The translations under genes and the position numbers were made by a program. A DNA stretch of 64,000 bases from NCBI RefSeq assembly GCF_001905505.1, contig NZ_LIPG01000003.1:930001-994000 (forward strand), written 5' to 3'. Below are positions 51,033 through 58,766 of this stretch, piece by piece; the stretch's first letter is position 1; each line of letters opens with the position of its first letter. The notes below the pieces were generated by a model that saw only the letters and a program-made list of their open reading frames with translations, did not search any database and had not been told where the DNA came from. This stretch comes from Streptomyces sp. CB02058 (GTDB taxonomy: Bacteria; Actinomycetota; Actinomycetes; Streptomycetales; Streptomycetaceae).

Positions 51033-51386
51033 TCAGGCGGAGACGTTGCGGTCCACGTACTCGAAGACCGAGCCGTCCGGGTGCAGCGCGATCAGATTGC
51101 GGCCCGCCGGGGTGGGCACCGGGCCGGCGATGACCCGGGCACCCACCCGGGTCAGCGCCGCGTGGGCCTCCTCGACGTCCTTGACCGCGATCGTCGCCGA
51201 CACCTTGCGCAGCACCTCCAGCTCCGACTCGGGGCCGCTCATCAGCAGGAAGCAGCCGATCGCGGCCACCGAGACCCCGCCGCGCTCGAAGCGCAGTGCC
51301 GGAGTGCTGGTCAGGCCCTCGTAGAAGGCCACCGAGGCCTCCAGGTCGTCGACGCAGATACGCAGCGTGGTTCCCAGGATTTCCAT
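51033..51386 (-). CDS. VOC-superfamily (glyoxalase/bleomycin-resistance-like) protein
   Basis: 117 residues with the paired beta-alpha-beta-beta-beta units of the vicinal oxygen chelate fold: 'TTLRICVDDLEASVAFYEGLTSTP' and 'VSATIAVKDVEEAHAALTRVGARVIAGPVPTPAGRNLIALHPDGSVFEYVD'. Members are glyoxalases, dioxygenases or drug-binding immunity proteins; the usual His in the first strand is replaced by Arg/Cys (TLRICVDD), so catalysis is doubtful. It lies 60 bp downstream of the methyltransferase gene on the same strand. Confidence 0.8.
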   Translation of the reverse strand: MEILGTTLRICVDDLEASVAFYEGLTSTPALRFERGGVSVAAIGCFLLMSGPESELEVLRKVSATIAVKDVEEAHAALTRVGARVIAGPVPTPAGRNLIALHPDGSVFEYVDRNVSA

Positions 51387-51446
51387 GCGTACGAGGGTAG
51401 TTGCCGACCAGGCGTGATGTGATCGGTTCCTCGCCCCGTCACCGGA

Positions 51447-52256
51447 TCACACCCGGCAGAGCGCCTCGCCGTGCGGCACCATGAACCATCCGTCGGGCTC
51501 CCCGCCCCACGCGCGCCAGGCCTCCGCGATCGCCGTCAGCTCCTGCGCGCGCGCGTGCCCGCCCTCGACCGCCAGCTCGGCGTACACCGATGCCGTCGTG
51601 CGGTCCGCCCACAGACCGCTCCACCAGGCGCGGTTCTCCGGGGTGGCGAAGCACCAGGCCGCCGCGGTCGGGGTGATGTCGGTGAACCCGGCCTCGCGGG
51701 CCCAGGAGAGCAGCCGGCGGCCCGCGTCCGGCTCGCCGCCGTTGGCGCGGGCCACCCGGCCGTAGAGGTCCTGCCACTCCTGCATCCCGGGCACCTCCGG
51801 ATACCAGGTCATCGCCGCATAGTCGCTGTCGCGGGCCGCGACGACGCCCCCGGGCCGGCAGACCCGCCGCATCTCGCGCAGCGCCTGGACCGGATCGCCC
51901 ACGTGCTGGAGCACCTGATGGGCGTGGACCACGTCGAAGGAGTCGTCGGGGAAGTCCAGGGAGTGGACATCTGCGGTGGCGAACTCCACGTTGTCCAGAC
52001 CGCGTTCACGCGCCACCTCCGCGGCGCGCTCCAGTACGTCACCACTCGCGTCGACCGCGGTCACCCGGCCCGGCGCGACCAGCTCGGCGAGGTCCGAAGT
52101 GATGGTGCCCGGCCCGCACCCGACGTCCAGGACCGCCTGGCCGGGACGGAGTTCACCGATCAGGTAGGCCGCGGAATTCGCGGCGGTCCGCCACTGGTGC
52201 GAGCGCAGCACCGACTCGTGGTGGCCGTGGGTGTAGACAGCGGATTCCTTCGGCAT
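51447..52256 (-). CDS. SAM-dependent class I methyltransferase
   Basis: 269 residues. SAM-binding motif I is 'QAVLDVGCGPGTITSDLAEL', then 'VTAVDASGDVLERAAEVARERGLDNVEF', 'HSLDFPDDSFDVVHAHQVLQHVGDP', typical of the UbiE/COQ5 group. The later 'PEVPGMQEWQDLYGRVARANGGEPDAGRRL' part occurs in Streptomyces methyltransferases of unknown substrate. GAGAGGA lies 9 bases before the ATG. An inverted repeat at 52326-52341 lies 70 bp upstream. Confidence 0.88.
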   Translation of the reverse strand: MPKESAVYTHGHHESVLRSHQWRTAANSAAYLIGELRPGQAVLDVGCGPGTITSDLAELVAPGRVTAVDASGDVLERAAEVARERGLDNVEFATADVHSLDFPDDSFDVVHAHQVLQHVGDPVQALREMRRVCRPGGVVAARDSDYAAMTWYPEVPGMQEWQDLYGRVARANGGEPDAGRRLLSWAREAGFTDITPTAAAWCFATPENRAWWSGLWADRTTASVYAELAVEGGHARAQELTAIAEAWRAWGGEPDGWFMVPHGEALCRV

Positions 52257-52325
52257 GGCCGTACGTCCTCTCTCGGACCTCAGTCTCAGGCGATGCGCTC
52301 GACGGTACGCCGGGATGTCGAATTA

Positions 52326-52341
52326 TGAGATAGGCGTCTCA
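52326..52341. promoter_or_regulatory. Inverted repeat upstream of the methyltransferase
   Basis: TGAGA-N6-TCTCA in an unusually AT-rich patch (52319-52350) of the 100-bp gap between the methyltransferase and PAP2-kinase genes. It may be an operator; no regulator gene is next to it. Confidence 0.35.
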
Positions 52342-52356
52342 ATATGTGGTCATCAG

Positions 52357-53853
52357 TCAGATGGGCATCGGGCAGTACACCGTCAGCGCCTCGGGCAGCT
52401 TGTCGATCAGCAACTCGCTTCCGGAGTGCGCCACTTCACCGTCGTAGGCATACGGAGTCCCCGGCTTCAGGCCGGACAGCCGCACCTTGCGGCGGCGTAC
52501 CGCCGCGTGGACGGGCGACCGGGTCAGGGGACCGGCGACCGCCGCGGCCAGCAGCCGGAGTCCGGGTGTGCGGCCTCCGTGGACCACGCGTACGTCCAGC
52601 AGTCCGTCCGCCAGGTTGTGGCGGCGGCCCGGCGCCGGGCCGACCCGCTGGAACAGTCCGTTGCCGACGAAGAGCAGCCACAGCGGCCGCCGCTTACCCT
52701 GGAGTTCGGCGGTCAGGGGCCGTGAGCCGCGCAGCGCCTCGAAGGCCGCGAGGACCCCCGCGGGCCATCCGCCGATCCTGGGGGACCAGTGCTCCCGGGT
52801 CCGTACGAGCTCCGGATAGACGCCCAGGCTGAAGGCGTTGAGGAAATATCCGTCCGCGCCGCCCGGCCCCTGGGGTCCCGGCCGGAAGCGGCCCAGGTCG
52901 ACCCGGACCGCGCCGCCCGAGGTGAGTGCCGTCACCGTGTCCTGCACGGTCTCGATGCCGAGGTCGTACGCGAAGTGGTTGAGGGTCCCACCGGGGAACA
53001 CGGCGAGCGGCACACCGTGGGTCGCCGCGACGGCCGCCGCCAGGTTGACGGTGCCGTCACCCCCGCAGATGCCCAGGGCCTTGCCCTGCCGTGCCGCCTC
53101 CTCCAGGCAGCCGGACAGGTCCGAGGGTGCGCACTCCACCGTCTCCGCGAGCGGCAGCGCGTCGCGGATCAAGGTCGCCGCGGCGGTCGCGGAGCCCGAC
53201 TCCCGGTTGACGACCACCACCAGGTCCTTGCCGGCCGGCAGCGCCGGAGCCTCGGCGGGCGGGCGGCCGGGGGCGGGCAGCTGGCCACGGGTCGGTACGA
53301 CGCCCCGCAGTGCGAAGGCGGCCCCTATGCCCAGGGCCGCACCGGCCACCACATCGCTCGGATAGTGGACCCCCGTGTAGACGCGGGACGCGGCGACGGC
53401 CACCGCCACCGGTGCGACGACCGCGCCCCAGCCCTTCGACTCCAGGGCGACGCCCGTCGCGAAGGCGGCCGCGGACGCCGCGTGCCCCGAGGGGAACGAG
53501 GTGGTGAACGGCTGCCGGTTCAGCTGCCTCACCATCGGGACCAGGTCCAGTATCGGGCGCTCCCTGCGCACCGCGCCCTTGCCCACGGTGTTGATCGCGG
53601 CGGACGCGACGGCCAGCGAGGCGATGCCGCGCAGCGCGGCCCTGCGGGACCGGGCGCTGCTGCCCAGGGCCGCCATGCCCGCGGCGGCCCCGAACCACAG
53701 CAGTCCGTGGTTGGCGCTGCGGCTCAGCCGGGGAAGGACGGGCTCGGCGCCCGGCCAGTGTCTGTCGGCCACGCGCTGGAACGCGGCAAGGTCGCGCTGG
53801 TGGAACCAGGCCCGCAGGCGGCCGGGAGATGGGAAGCTGCTCGATGTCGACAT
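52357..53853 (-). CDS. PAP2 phosphatase-diacylglycerol kinase fusion
   Basis: 498 residues in two halves. The membrane PAP2 half (about 45-205) has KGAVRRERP, 'SFPSGHAAS' and 'SRVYTGVHYPSD', the three catalytic motifs of lipid phosphatases. The second half (about 225-498) is a diacylglycerol/sphingosine-kinase domain: 'VVVNRESGSA', 'GICGGDGTVNLAAA' and 'AVFPGGTLNHFAYDLGI'. One protein could thus phosphorylate and dephosphorylate lipids, for instance undecaprenol or diacylglycerol (inference). Start at the ATG at 53851-53853 (MSTSSSF) with weak SD; an in-frame start 16 codons upstream exists. Confidence 0.9.
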   Translation of the reverse strand: MSTSSSFPSPGRLRAWFHQRDLAAFQRVADRHWPGAEPVLPRLSRSANHGLLWFGAAAGMAALGSSARSRRAALRGIASLAVASAAINTVGKGAVRRERPILDLVPMVRQLNRQPFTTSFPSGHAASAAAFATGVALESKGWGAVVAPVAVAVAASRVYTGVHYPSDVVAGAALGIGAAFALRGVVPTRGQLPAPGRPPAEAPALPAGKDLVVVVNRESGSATAAATLIRDALPLAETVECAPSDLSGCLEEAARQGKALGICGGDGTVNLAAAVAATHGVPLAVFPGGTLNHFAYDLGIETVQDTVTALTSGGAVRVDLGRFRPGPQGPGGADGYFLNAFSLGVYPELVRTREHWSPRIGGWPAGVLAAFEALRGSRPLTAELQGKRRPLWLLFVGNGLFQRVGPAPGRRHNLADGLLDVRVVHGGRTPGLRLLAAAVAGPLTRSPVHAAVRRRKVRLSGLKPGTPYAYDGEVAHSGSELLIDKLPEALTVYCPMPI

Positions 53854-54067
53854 GGGACAGCGAATACCCTGCGACCGGTCGGTGAACCAGGAGGCGCGCA
53901 CGGACGGCGCCGACAGATCCGGCCGAATCGCGAAGTACGTGGGGAATTGCCCCCTGTCCGCCCGCTCCGGCCTGTCAAGGGCGTTGCCCGGACAAGTTCC
54001 CTGCCGTTAGCCTGCGTTCGTGATTCCGGTCATTGGCCGGAGTGTCGAACGAGATTGGCGGGCGATC

Positions 54068-54841
54068 ATGGGGCGACTCGTCCCTGCGGTGACCAGGGCG
54101 CTGGATGTTCTCGAACTCTTCCTCCAGGGTGAGGGAACCCTCTCCGCCCCCGAGGTCACCCGCAAGCTCCAACTTCCGCGGACCACGGTCCACGAGCTGC
54201 TCACCACGCTCGCCGCGCGCTCCTACCTGGTCACGGTCCCGGAGCAGCCGGGCCGCTACCGCCTCGGCGTGCGCACGTACCAGCTCGGCAGCCGGTACGC
54301 CGAGAAGCTCGACCTCGCGGCCGAGGGCCAGCAGGTCGCCAGGGAGGTCGCCGAGACCTGTGGCGAGACGGTCCATGTGGCGATCCTGGAGGGCACCGAG
54401 GTCATCTACATCGCCAAGGTGGACTCCACCCACGCCGTCCGCATGGTCTCGGCCGCCGGCCGAAAGCTGCCCGCCCACTGCACCTCCGTCGGCAAGCTGC
54501 TGCTCGCCGCGCTCCCCGAGGCGGAGCTCGACGCCCGCCTCGACGGACGTGAGCTCGTCGCCATGACCGACAACAGCCTCACCGACGCGGCGGAGCTGCG
54601 GGCGGCGCTCGCGGTCGTACGCAAGCGGGGCATAGCGGTCGAGCACCGCGAGTCCAACCCGGACGTGAGCTGTGTGGCCGCGCCCGTGCGCGACCGGTCC
54701 GGAAGGGTCGTCGCGGCGCTCTCCATCTCCGTGCCGATGATCCGCTGGAGCGAGGAGCGCGAGGCGGAGCTCGCGCAGCTCGCCTCGGGCGGCGCCGACG
54801 CGCTGTCCGGCCGCCTCGGACACCACCGGGGGCAGGTGTGA
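54068..54841 (+). CDS. IclR-family transcriptional regulator
   Basis: 257 residues. The winged helix-turn-helix is 'RALDVLELFLQGEGTLSAPEVTRKLQLPRTTVHELLTTLAARSYL' and the effector GAF-like domain carries 'RKLPAHCTSVGKLLLAALPE'. IclR members usually control catabolic genes beside them; here its stop overlaps the GTG of a SMP-30 gene by 4 bp, so regulator and enzyme are made together. Start at ATG 54068; a GTG 16 codons upstream is in frame. Confidence 0.9.
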   Translation: MGRLVPAVTRALDVLELFLQGEGTLSAPEVTRKLQLPRTTVHELLTTLAARSYLVTVPEQPGRYRLGVRTYQLGSRYAEKLDLAAEGQQVAREVAETCGETVHVAILEGTEVIYIAKVDSTHAVRMVSAAGRKLPAHCTSVGKLLLAALPEAELDARLDGRELVAMTDNSLTDAAELRAALAVVRKRGIAVEHRESNPDVSCVAAPVRDRSGRVVAALSISVPMIRWSEEREAELAQLASGGADALSGRLGHHRGQV

Positions 54842-55683
54842 GTTCCCTGGAAGTGGCCGTGCGCGAGCAGGCCGAGCTGGGCGAGGGCCCCACCTGGGAC
54901 CCGGCGGGGGAGCGGCTGATCTGGGTCGACATCCTCTCCGCGCGCGTCCACACCTTCGCCCCTTCGACGGGGCGGCGCACGGTCATGGCCACCGGACAGC
55001 ACGTCGGCGCCGCGAAGCCGCGGGCGGGCGGCGGCCTCGTGGTCGTCCTGCGGGACGGCGTCGGGCTGTACGACGCCGACGGGGCCTTCTCCTGGCTGGC
55101 CCACGACCCCGTACCCGGCCGGCGGGGCAACGACGCGGCCGTGGCGCCCGACGGCGCGCTCTGGGCGGGCACCATGCGCTACGACGAGGCGGAGGGGGGC
55201 GGCAACCTGGCCCGCTTCGCCCCGGACGGCACGGTGACGGGCGTACTGGACGCGGTGACGGTCAGCAACGGCACCGGCTGGAGCCCGGACGGCCGGCTCA
55301 TGTACTACACGGACACCCCCACGCGGCGGATCGACGTCTTCGACGTGGACGGGGAGCGCGTCGTGAACCGCCGCCCCTTCACCGTCATCGAAGAGGGTTC
55401 CGGCTGGCCGGACGGGCTCACCGTGGACGCGGAGGGCTGCGTGTGGGCCGCCTTCTGGGACGGCGCCGCCGTCCGCCGCTACACCCCCGACGGGAAGCTG
55501 GACCGGGTCGTGGAGCTGCCGGTCCCACGCCCCACGGCGTGCGCGTTCGGCGGTCACGGGCTGCGCGATCTGTACATCTCCACCGCCCGTACGGGCCTGG
55601 ACGCGCCGCCTCCGCTGGCGGGCTCCCTGCTCGTGCTGCCGGACGCGGGGCAGGGGCTGCCCGGGACGCCGTTCGCCGGATGA
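54838..55683 (+). CDS. SMP-30/gluconolactonase-family protein
   Basis: 281-residue six-bladed propeller. Metal ligands of the family are visible: Glu in 'LGEGPTWDP', Asn in 'VTVSNGTGWSPD' and Asp in 'GWPDGLTVDAEG'. These enzymes open sugar lactones such as gluconolactone or arabinolactone to the acid. GTG start inside the stop of the IclR gene (GTGA). No sugar dehydrogenase, dehydratase or transporter lies nearby, so the sugar is unknown. Confidence 0.9.
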   Translation: MSSLEVAVREQAELGEGPTWDPAGERLIWVDILSARVHTFAPSTGRRTVMATGQHVGAAKPRAGGGLVVVLRDGVGLYDADGAFSWLAHDPVPGRRGNDAAVAPDGALWAGTMRYDEAEGGGNLARFAPDGTVTGVLDAVTVSNGTGWSPDGRLMYYTDTPTRRIDVFDVDGERVVNRRPFTVIEEGSGWPDGLTVDAEGCVWAAFWDGAAVRRYTPDGKLDRVVELPVPRPTACAFGGHGLRDLYISTARTGLDAPPPLAGSLLVLPDAGQGLPGTPFAG

Positions 55684-55796
55684 GCCCGCCCGGGCAGGAG
55701 GCGTATTTCCGCCGTCTCCCGCGCCGGTGCGGGGGCGGACCCCGGGGAACCTCCGTATAAAGGCCCTGAGGACACGCAGGCGGAGGGAGGCCCGGG

Positions 55797-57023
55797 ATGC
55801 GCGGGAGCGAGCACCCGCTCAGGGAGGACCGCGGCCCGGTGCGCTACGGGCCGCCCGCCCCCGACCCCGGCCTCCCCGTGCTGCCCGAGCTCGCCGCCGT
55901 ACTCGCGGCCGCCGCCGCGCGGCCCCGTCCCGAGCCACCCGGTGGAGGAACGATCCTGCGGGAGGCCGCCCGCGCCTACTGGGAGCGGCGGAGCCTGCGT
56001 GGCAGTCCCGAGGACATCGTGGCCGCCCCGGGCGCCCAGCCCCTCGTGTTCGCGCTGATCGCCGCGTACGGCGGCGATGTGATCATGCCCAGGCCCTGCC
56101 CCGCCGGCTGGATGCCGCAGGCGCGGCTGCTCGGCCGGCCCGCCTACCACGTCCCGACCCCCGCCGAGTGCGGCGGCATCCCCGACCCGTACGCCCTGCT
56201 GGAGACCGTGCGCAGGGTGCGGGCCGAGGGCGGCAGGCCCCGGCTGCTCCTGATCTCGGTGGCCGACGACCCCACCGCGACCCTCGCCCCGCCGGAGCTG
56301 GTCCGCGAGGCTTGTGAGGCCGCCGTCTCCGAAGGGCTGCACATCGTCAGCGACGAGACCTGGCGCGACACCCTGCACCGCCCCCACGACACGGTCGTCC
56401 TCAGCCCCGCCGAGATGTGCCCCGACGACGTCACCGTGGTCACCGACCTGGCAGGGGCGCTCACCCCGTCCGCCTGGCCGGTCGCCGTCGCACGCTTCCC
56501 GGCCACCGCGCGCGCCGCCGCCCGGCGGGCCCGTGTGCTGGACGTCCTCACCGCGCTCGGTGCCGTGGTCGCGGAACCGGTTGCCAGGGCCGCCGCCCAC
56601 GCGCTGGGCGAGCCCGAAGCCGTCACGGACCGGATCCGCCGGGCAGCGCACCTCCAGTCCGAGGTCGCCTCCGCCGCGCACCGCGCGGTGCTCACCGCGG
56701 GTGCGCTGGCCAGGCCGCCGCAGGCGGGCCGCCACCTCTACGCCGACCTCGGCCCGCTGCGCACCCGGCTCGCCGCGCGGGGGGTCACGGACTCCCTGGA
56801 ACTGGAGGAGTACCTGACGGAACGCCTCGGTGCCCCCGTTCCCGGCGGGCACCGGTTCGGGGACGAACTGGGCGCGCTGCGGGTGCGGCTGAGCACCGGC
56901 CCGCTGCTCGGCTCAACCCCGGAGCGGCAGATGGAGTCCCTCACTGCGGTGGAGCCCCTGAAATTGCCCCATGTCGCCCGAGCACTGAGCATTTTCGCAG
57001 CAGCCCTCGACGAACTCCGATGA
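55797..57023 (+). CDS. Aminotransferase-fold protein without the PLP lysine
   Basis: 408 residues like fold-type I aminotransferases (MocR/AAT class): 'PGAQPLVFALIAAYGGDVIMPRPC', 'LLLISVADDPTATLAPPELVREACEAAVSEGLHIVSDETWRDTLH' with the Asp that binds the pyridine nitrogen. The place of the Schiff-base Lys ('SK' motif) reads 'VVTDLAGALTPSAWPVAVARF', with no Lys. The whole protein has one Lys, at 389 in 'VEPLKLPHV', far from the site, so ordinary transamination is not expected. GGAGG lies 6 to 9 bases before the ATG. The last codons are the first of three 29-bp repeats. Confidence 0.8.
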   Translation: MRGSEHPLREDRGPVRYGPPAPDPGLPVLPELAAVLAAAAARPRPEPPGGGTILREAARAYWERRSLRGSPEDIVAAPGAQPLVFALIAAYGGDVIMPRPCPAGWMPQARLLGRPAYHVPTPAECGGIPDPYALLETVRRVRAEGGRPRLLLISVADDPTATLAPPELVREACEAAVSEGLHIVSDETWRDTLHRPHDTVVLSPAEMCPDDVTVVTDLAGALTPSAWPVAVARFPATARAAARRARVLDVLTALGAVVAEPVARAAAHALGEPEAVTDRIRRAAHLQSEVASAAHRAVLTAGALARPPQAGRHLYADLGPLRTRLAARGVTDSLELEEYLTERLGAPVPGGHRFGDELGALRVRLSTGPLLGSTPERQMESLTAVEPLKLPHVARALSIFAAALDELR

Positions 57024-57083
57024 CAGCAGCAGCCCTCGATGACCACCGACGGCAGCAGCAGCCCTCGATGAACTCCGAGACAG
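56997..57083 (+). repeat. Three 29-bp tandem repeats across the aminotransferase-like stop
   Basis: Units at 56997-57025, 57026-57054 and 57055-57083, each starting GCAGCAGCCCTCGA. The first holds the last codons and stop of the aminotransferase-like gene, so the other two look like duplications of the gene end. They fill most of the gap to the next gene. Confidence 0.85.
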
Positions 57084-57097
57084 GAGCCTCTCGATGA
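57020..57097 (+). CDS. Candidate 25-residue micro-ORF linking two genes
   Basis: ATG at 57020 overlaps the upstream stop (ATGA) and its TGA at 57095-57097 overlaps the ATG of the next gene (ATGA at 57094-57097). It would encode 25 residues starting MTAAALDDHRRQQQ. It has no SD of its own, so ribosomes could only reach it by re-initiation. It may be a by-product of the repeats or a coupling device; no known family fits. Confidence 0.35.
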   Translation: MTAAALDDHRRQQQPSMNSETGASR

Positions 57098-58119
57098 CGG
57101 AACAGACCGAGCGCCCTCCCGCCGCGGCCGGCCACGCGCCCTCGGGCCGCCGCGCCGCCGCGCCGCGCCGCCTCGGCGAGCTCCGGACCTGGCCCCGCAG
57201 TTTCGCCGACCGGCTCACCGCCCCCCTTCCGGGTGTCAGGGGCATGACCCGTCTGGCGAAGGAGCGCGCGCTCCGGCCGAACGCCGAGGGCCTCCGCGGC
57301 ATCCACCGGCTGCCCTACGCCCCCCGGCCGCTGCCCCGGGTGGACACGGACACCACCGCCGTCACCTGGGCGGGACACGCCAGCTGGATCGTCCGCATCG
57401 GCGGTCTCACCGTCCTCACCGACCCGGTCTGGTCGCGGCGCATCCTCGGCACCCCCGCCAGGATCACCCCCGTCGGCGTCGGCTGGGAGGAACTCCCACG
57501 CGTCGACGCCGTCCTGATCAGCCACAACCACTACGACCACCTCGACGCCCCCACGCTGCGCCGGCTCCCCAGGGACACCCCGCTCCTCGTCCCCGCCGGA
57601 CTCGGCCGCTGGTGCCGGCGCCGCCGCTTCACCTGCGTCACCGAGCTCGACTGGTGGGAATCGGTGGAACTGGGCGGGGTCCGCTTCGATTTCGTGCCCT
57701 CCCACCACTGGTCCAAGCGCACCCTGCTGGACACCTGCCGGTCCCTCTGGGGCGGCTGGGTGCTCACGGACTCCCGGGAACGGCGGATCTACTTCGCGGG
57801 GGACACCGGCTACGGCCACTGGTTCGAGGAGATCGGCCGCCGTTACCCCGGCCTCGACCTGGCCATGCTGCCGATCGGGGCGTACGAACCGCGCTGGTGG
57901 CTCTCGGACGTGCACACCGACCCCGAGGAGGCCGTGCAGGCCTACCAGGACCTCGGGGCCCGCGCGATGGCTCCCATGCACTGGGCGACGTTCCTGCTCT
58001 CCGCCGAACCGGTGCTCGAACCGCTCACCAGGCTCCGTACGGCGTGGCAGCGCGCCGGACTCCCGCGCGCCGACCTCTGGGACCTGCCGGTCGGCGGCTC
58101 CCGGGTCCTGGACGCCTGA
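57094..58119 (+). CDS. Metallo-beta-lactamase-fold hydrolase (NAPE-PLD/UlaG-like)
   Basis: 341 residues. After a basic N-terminal part of about 80 residues the MBL fold begins 'TAVTWAGHASWIVRIGGLTVLTDPVWS'; the metal motif HxHxDH is 'LISHNHYDHLDAPTL', with His in 'FVPSHHWSKR', Asp in 'YFAGDTGYG' and His in 'AMAPMHWATF'. This is the layout of N-acyl-phosphatidylethanolamine phospholipase D and RomA-like outer-envelope proteins. AGGAG lies 7 bases before the ATG. It follows the triple repeat and micro-ORF, so it is probably in one unit with the aminotransferase-like gene. Confidence 0.9.
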   Translation: MTEQTERPPAAAGHAPSGRRAAAPRRLGELRTWPRSFADRLTAPLPGVRGMTRLAKERALRPNAEGLRGIHRLPYAPRPLPRVDTDTTAVTWAGHASWIVRIGGLTVLTDPVWSRRILGTPARITPVGVGWEELPRVDAVLISHNHYDHLDAPTLRRLPRDTPLLVPAGLGRWCRRRRFTCVTELDWWESVELGGVRFDFVPSHHWSKRTLLDTCRSLWGGWVLTDSRERRIYFAGDTGYGHWFEEIGRRYPGLDLAMLPIGAYEPRWWLSDVHTDPEEAVQAYQDLGARAMAPMHWATFLLSAEPVLEPLTRLRTAWQRAGLPRADLWDLPVGGSRVLDA

Positions 58120-58145
58120 CCGTGCCCGGCCGGCGCACCCGCCCC

Positions 58146-58766
58146 TCAGCCGGCCATACGCGCCCGGAGCCGCCTCCAGAGCGCGGGCGCCCCGCTGATC
58201 AGCAGCGTCAGCGCGATCGCCGCGAGCACGCCCTCCCACGGCTCGGCGAACAGCGAACCGCCCAGGATCCCGATCAGCTGATACGTGGCCGCCCACGCCA
58301 GACACGCGGGCACGTCACCCCGGGCGAACTGCCGCAACGGCATCCGGCCGAGCAGACACGCCAGCATGACCGGTATGCGCCCGGCGGGCACCAGCCGGGA
58401 CAGCACCAGCACCACCGTGCCGTGCTCGTCCAGCTTCTGCTGCGCCTGCGCCAGCCGTTCGGGAGCCGCCCGGCTGCTGATCGCCTCCAGCCACTTCGAC
58501 CCGTTCCTGGACCGCACCCCGCGCTGCCCCAGCCAGTACAGGCATATGTCCCCCAGGAACGCCGCGCCCGAGGCCACCGCGAACACCACGAGCAGGGCGA
58601 ACGGTGACGTCTGGTGGACCGCCACCACGGCCGCCGTACTCACCAGGGCACCCGTCGGCACCACCGGCACCAGCGACCCCAGCGCCACCAGCAGGAACAG
58701 CGACGGATAGCCGACGGCCTGCTGGGTCGACTCCGTCGGCAGCTGCCGCAGCACCTCATCGATCAC
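58146..58766 (-). CDS. DedA/SNARE-associated (VTT) family membrane protein
   Basis: 206-residue membrane protein of about five or six segments. The DedA features are a re-entrant loop with an acidic residue ('ASGAAFLGDICLYWLGQRGVRS') and the Arg-Pro motif 'VLSRLVPAGRIPVMLACLLGRMPLRQFARGDV'. DedA proteins move polyprenyl phosphate or phospholipids across the membrane. The ATG overlaps the stop of the MBL gene upstream by 4 bp (ATGA), so the two are coupled. Confidence 0.9.
   Translation of the reverse strand: MIDEVLRQLPTESTQQAVGYPSLFLLVALGSLVPVVPTGALVSTAAVVAVHQTSPFALLVVFAVASGAAFLGDICLYWLGQRGVRSRNGSKWLEAISSRAAPERLAQAQQKLDEHGTVVLVLSRLVPAGRIPVMLACLLGRMPLRQFARGDVPACLAWAATYQLIGILGGSLFAEPWEGVLAAIALTLLISGAPALWRRLRARMAG

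Noticed and set aside
51421-51446. A separate small gene between the VOC and methyltransferase genes
   Set aside because: Too short, with no SD or coding signal.
56997-57083. Tandem repeats as a CRISPR array
   Set aside because: The units are contiguous with no spacers and derive from the end of the neighbouring gene.
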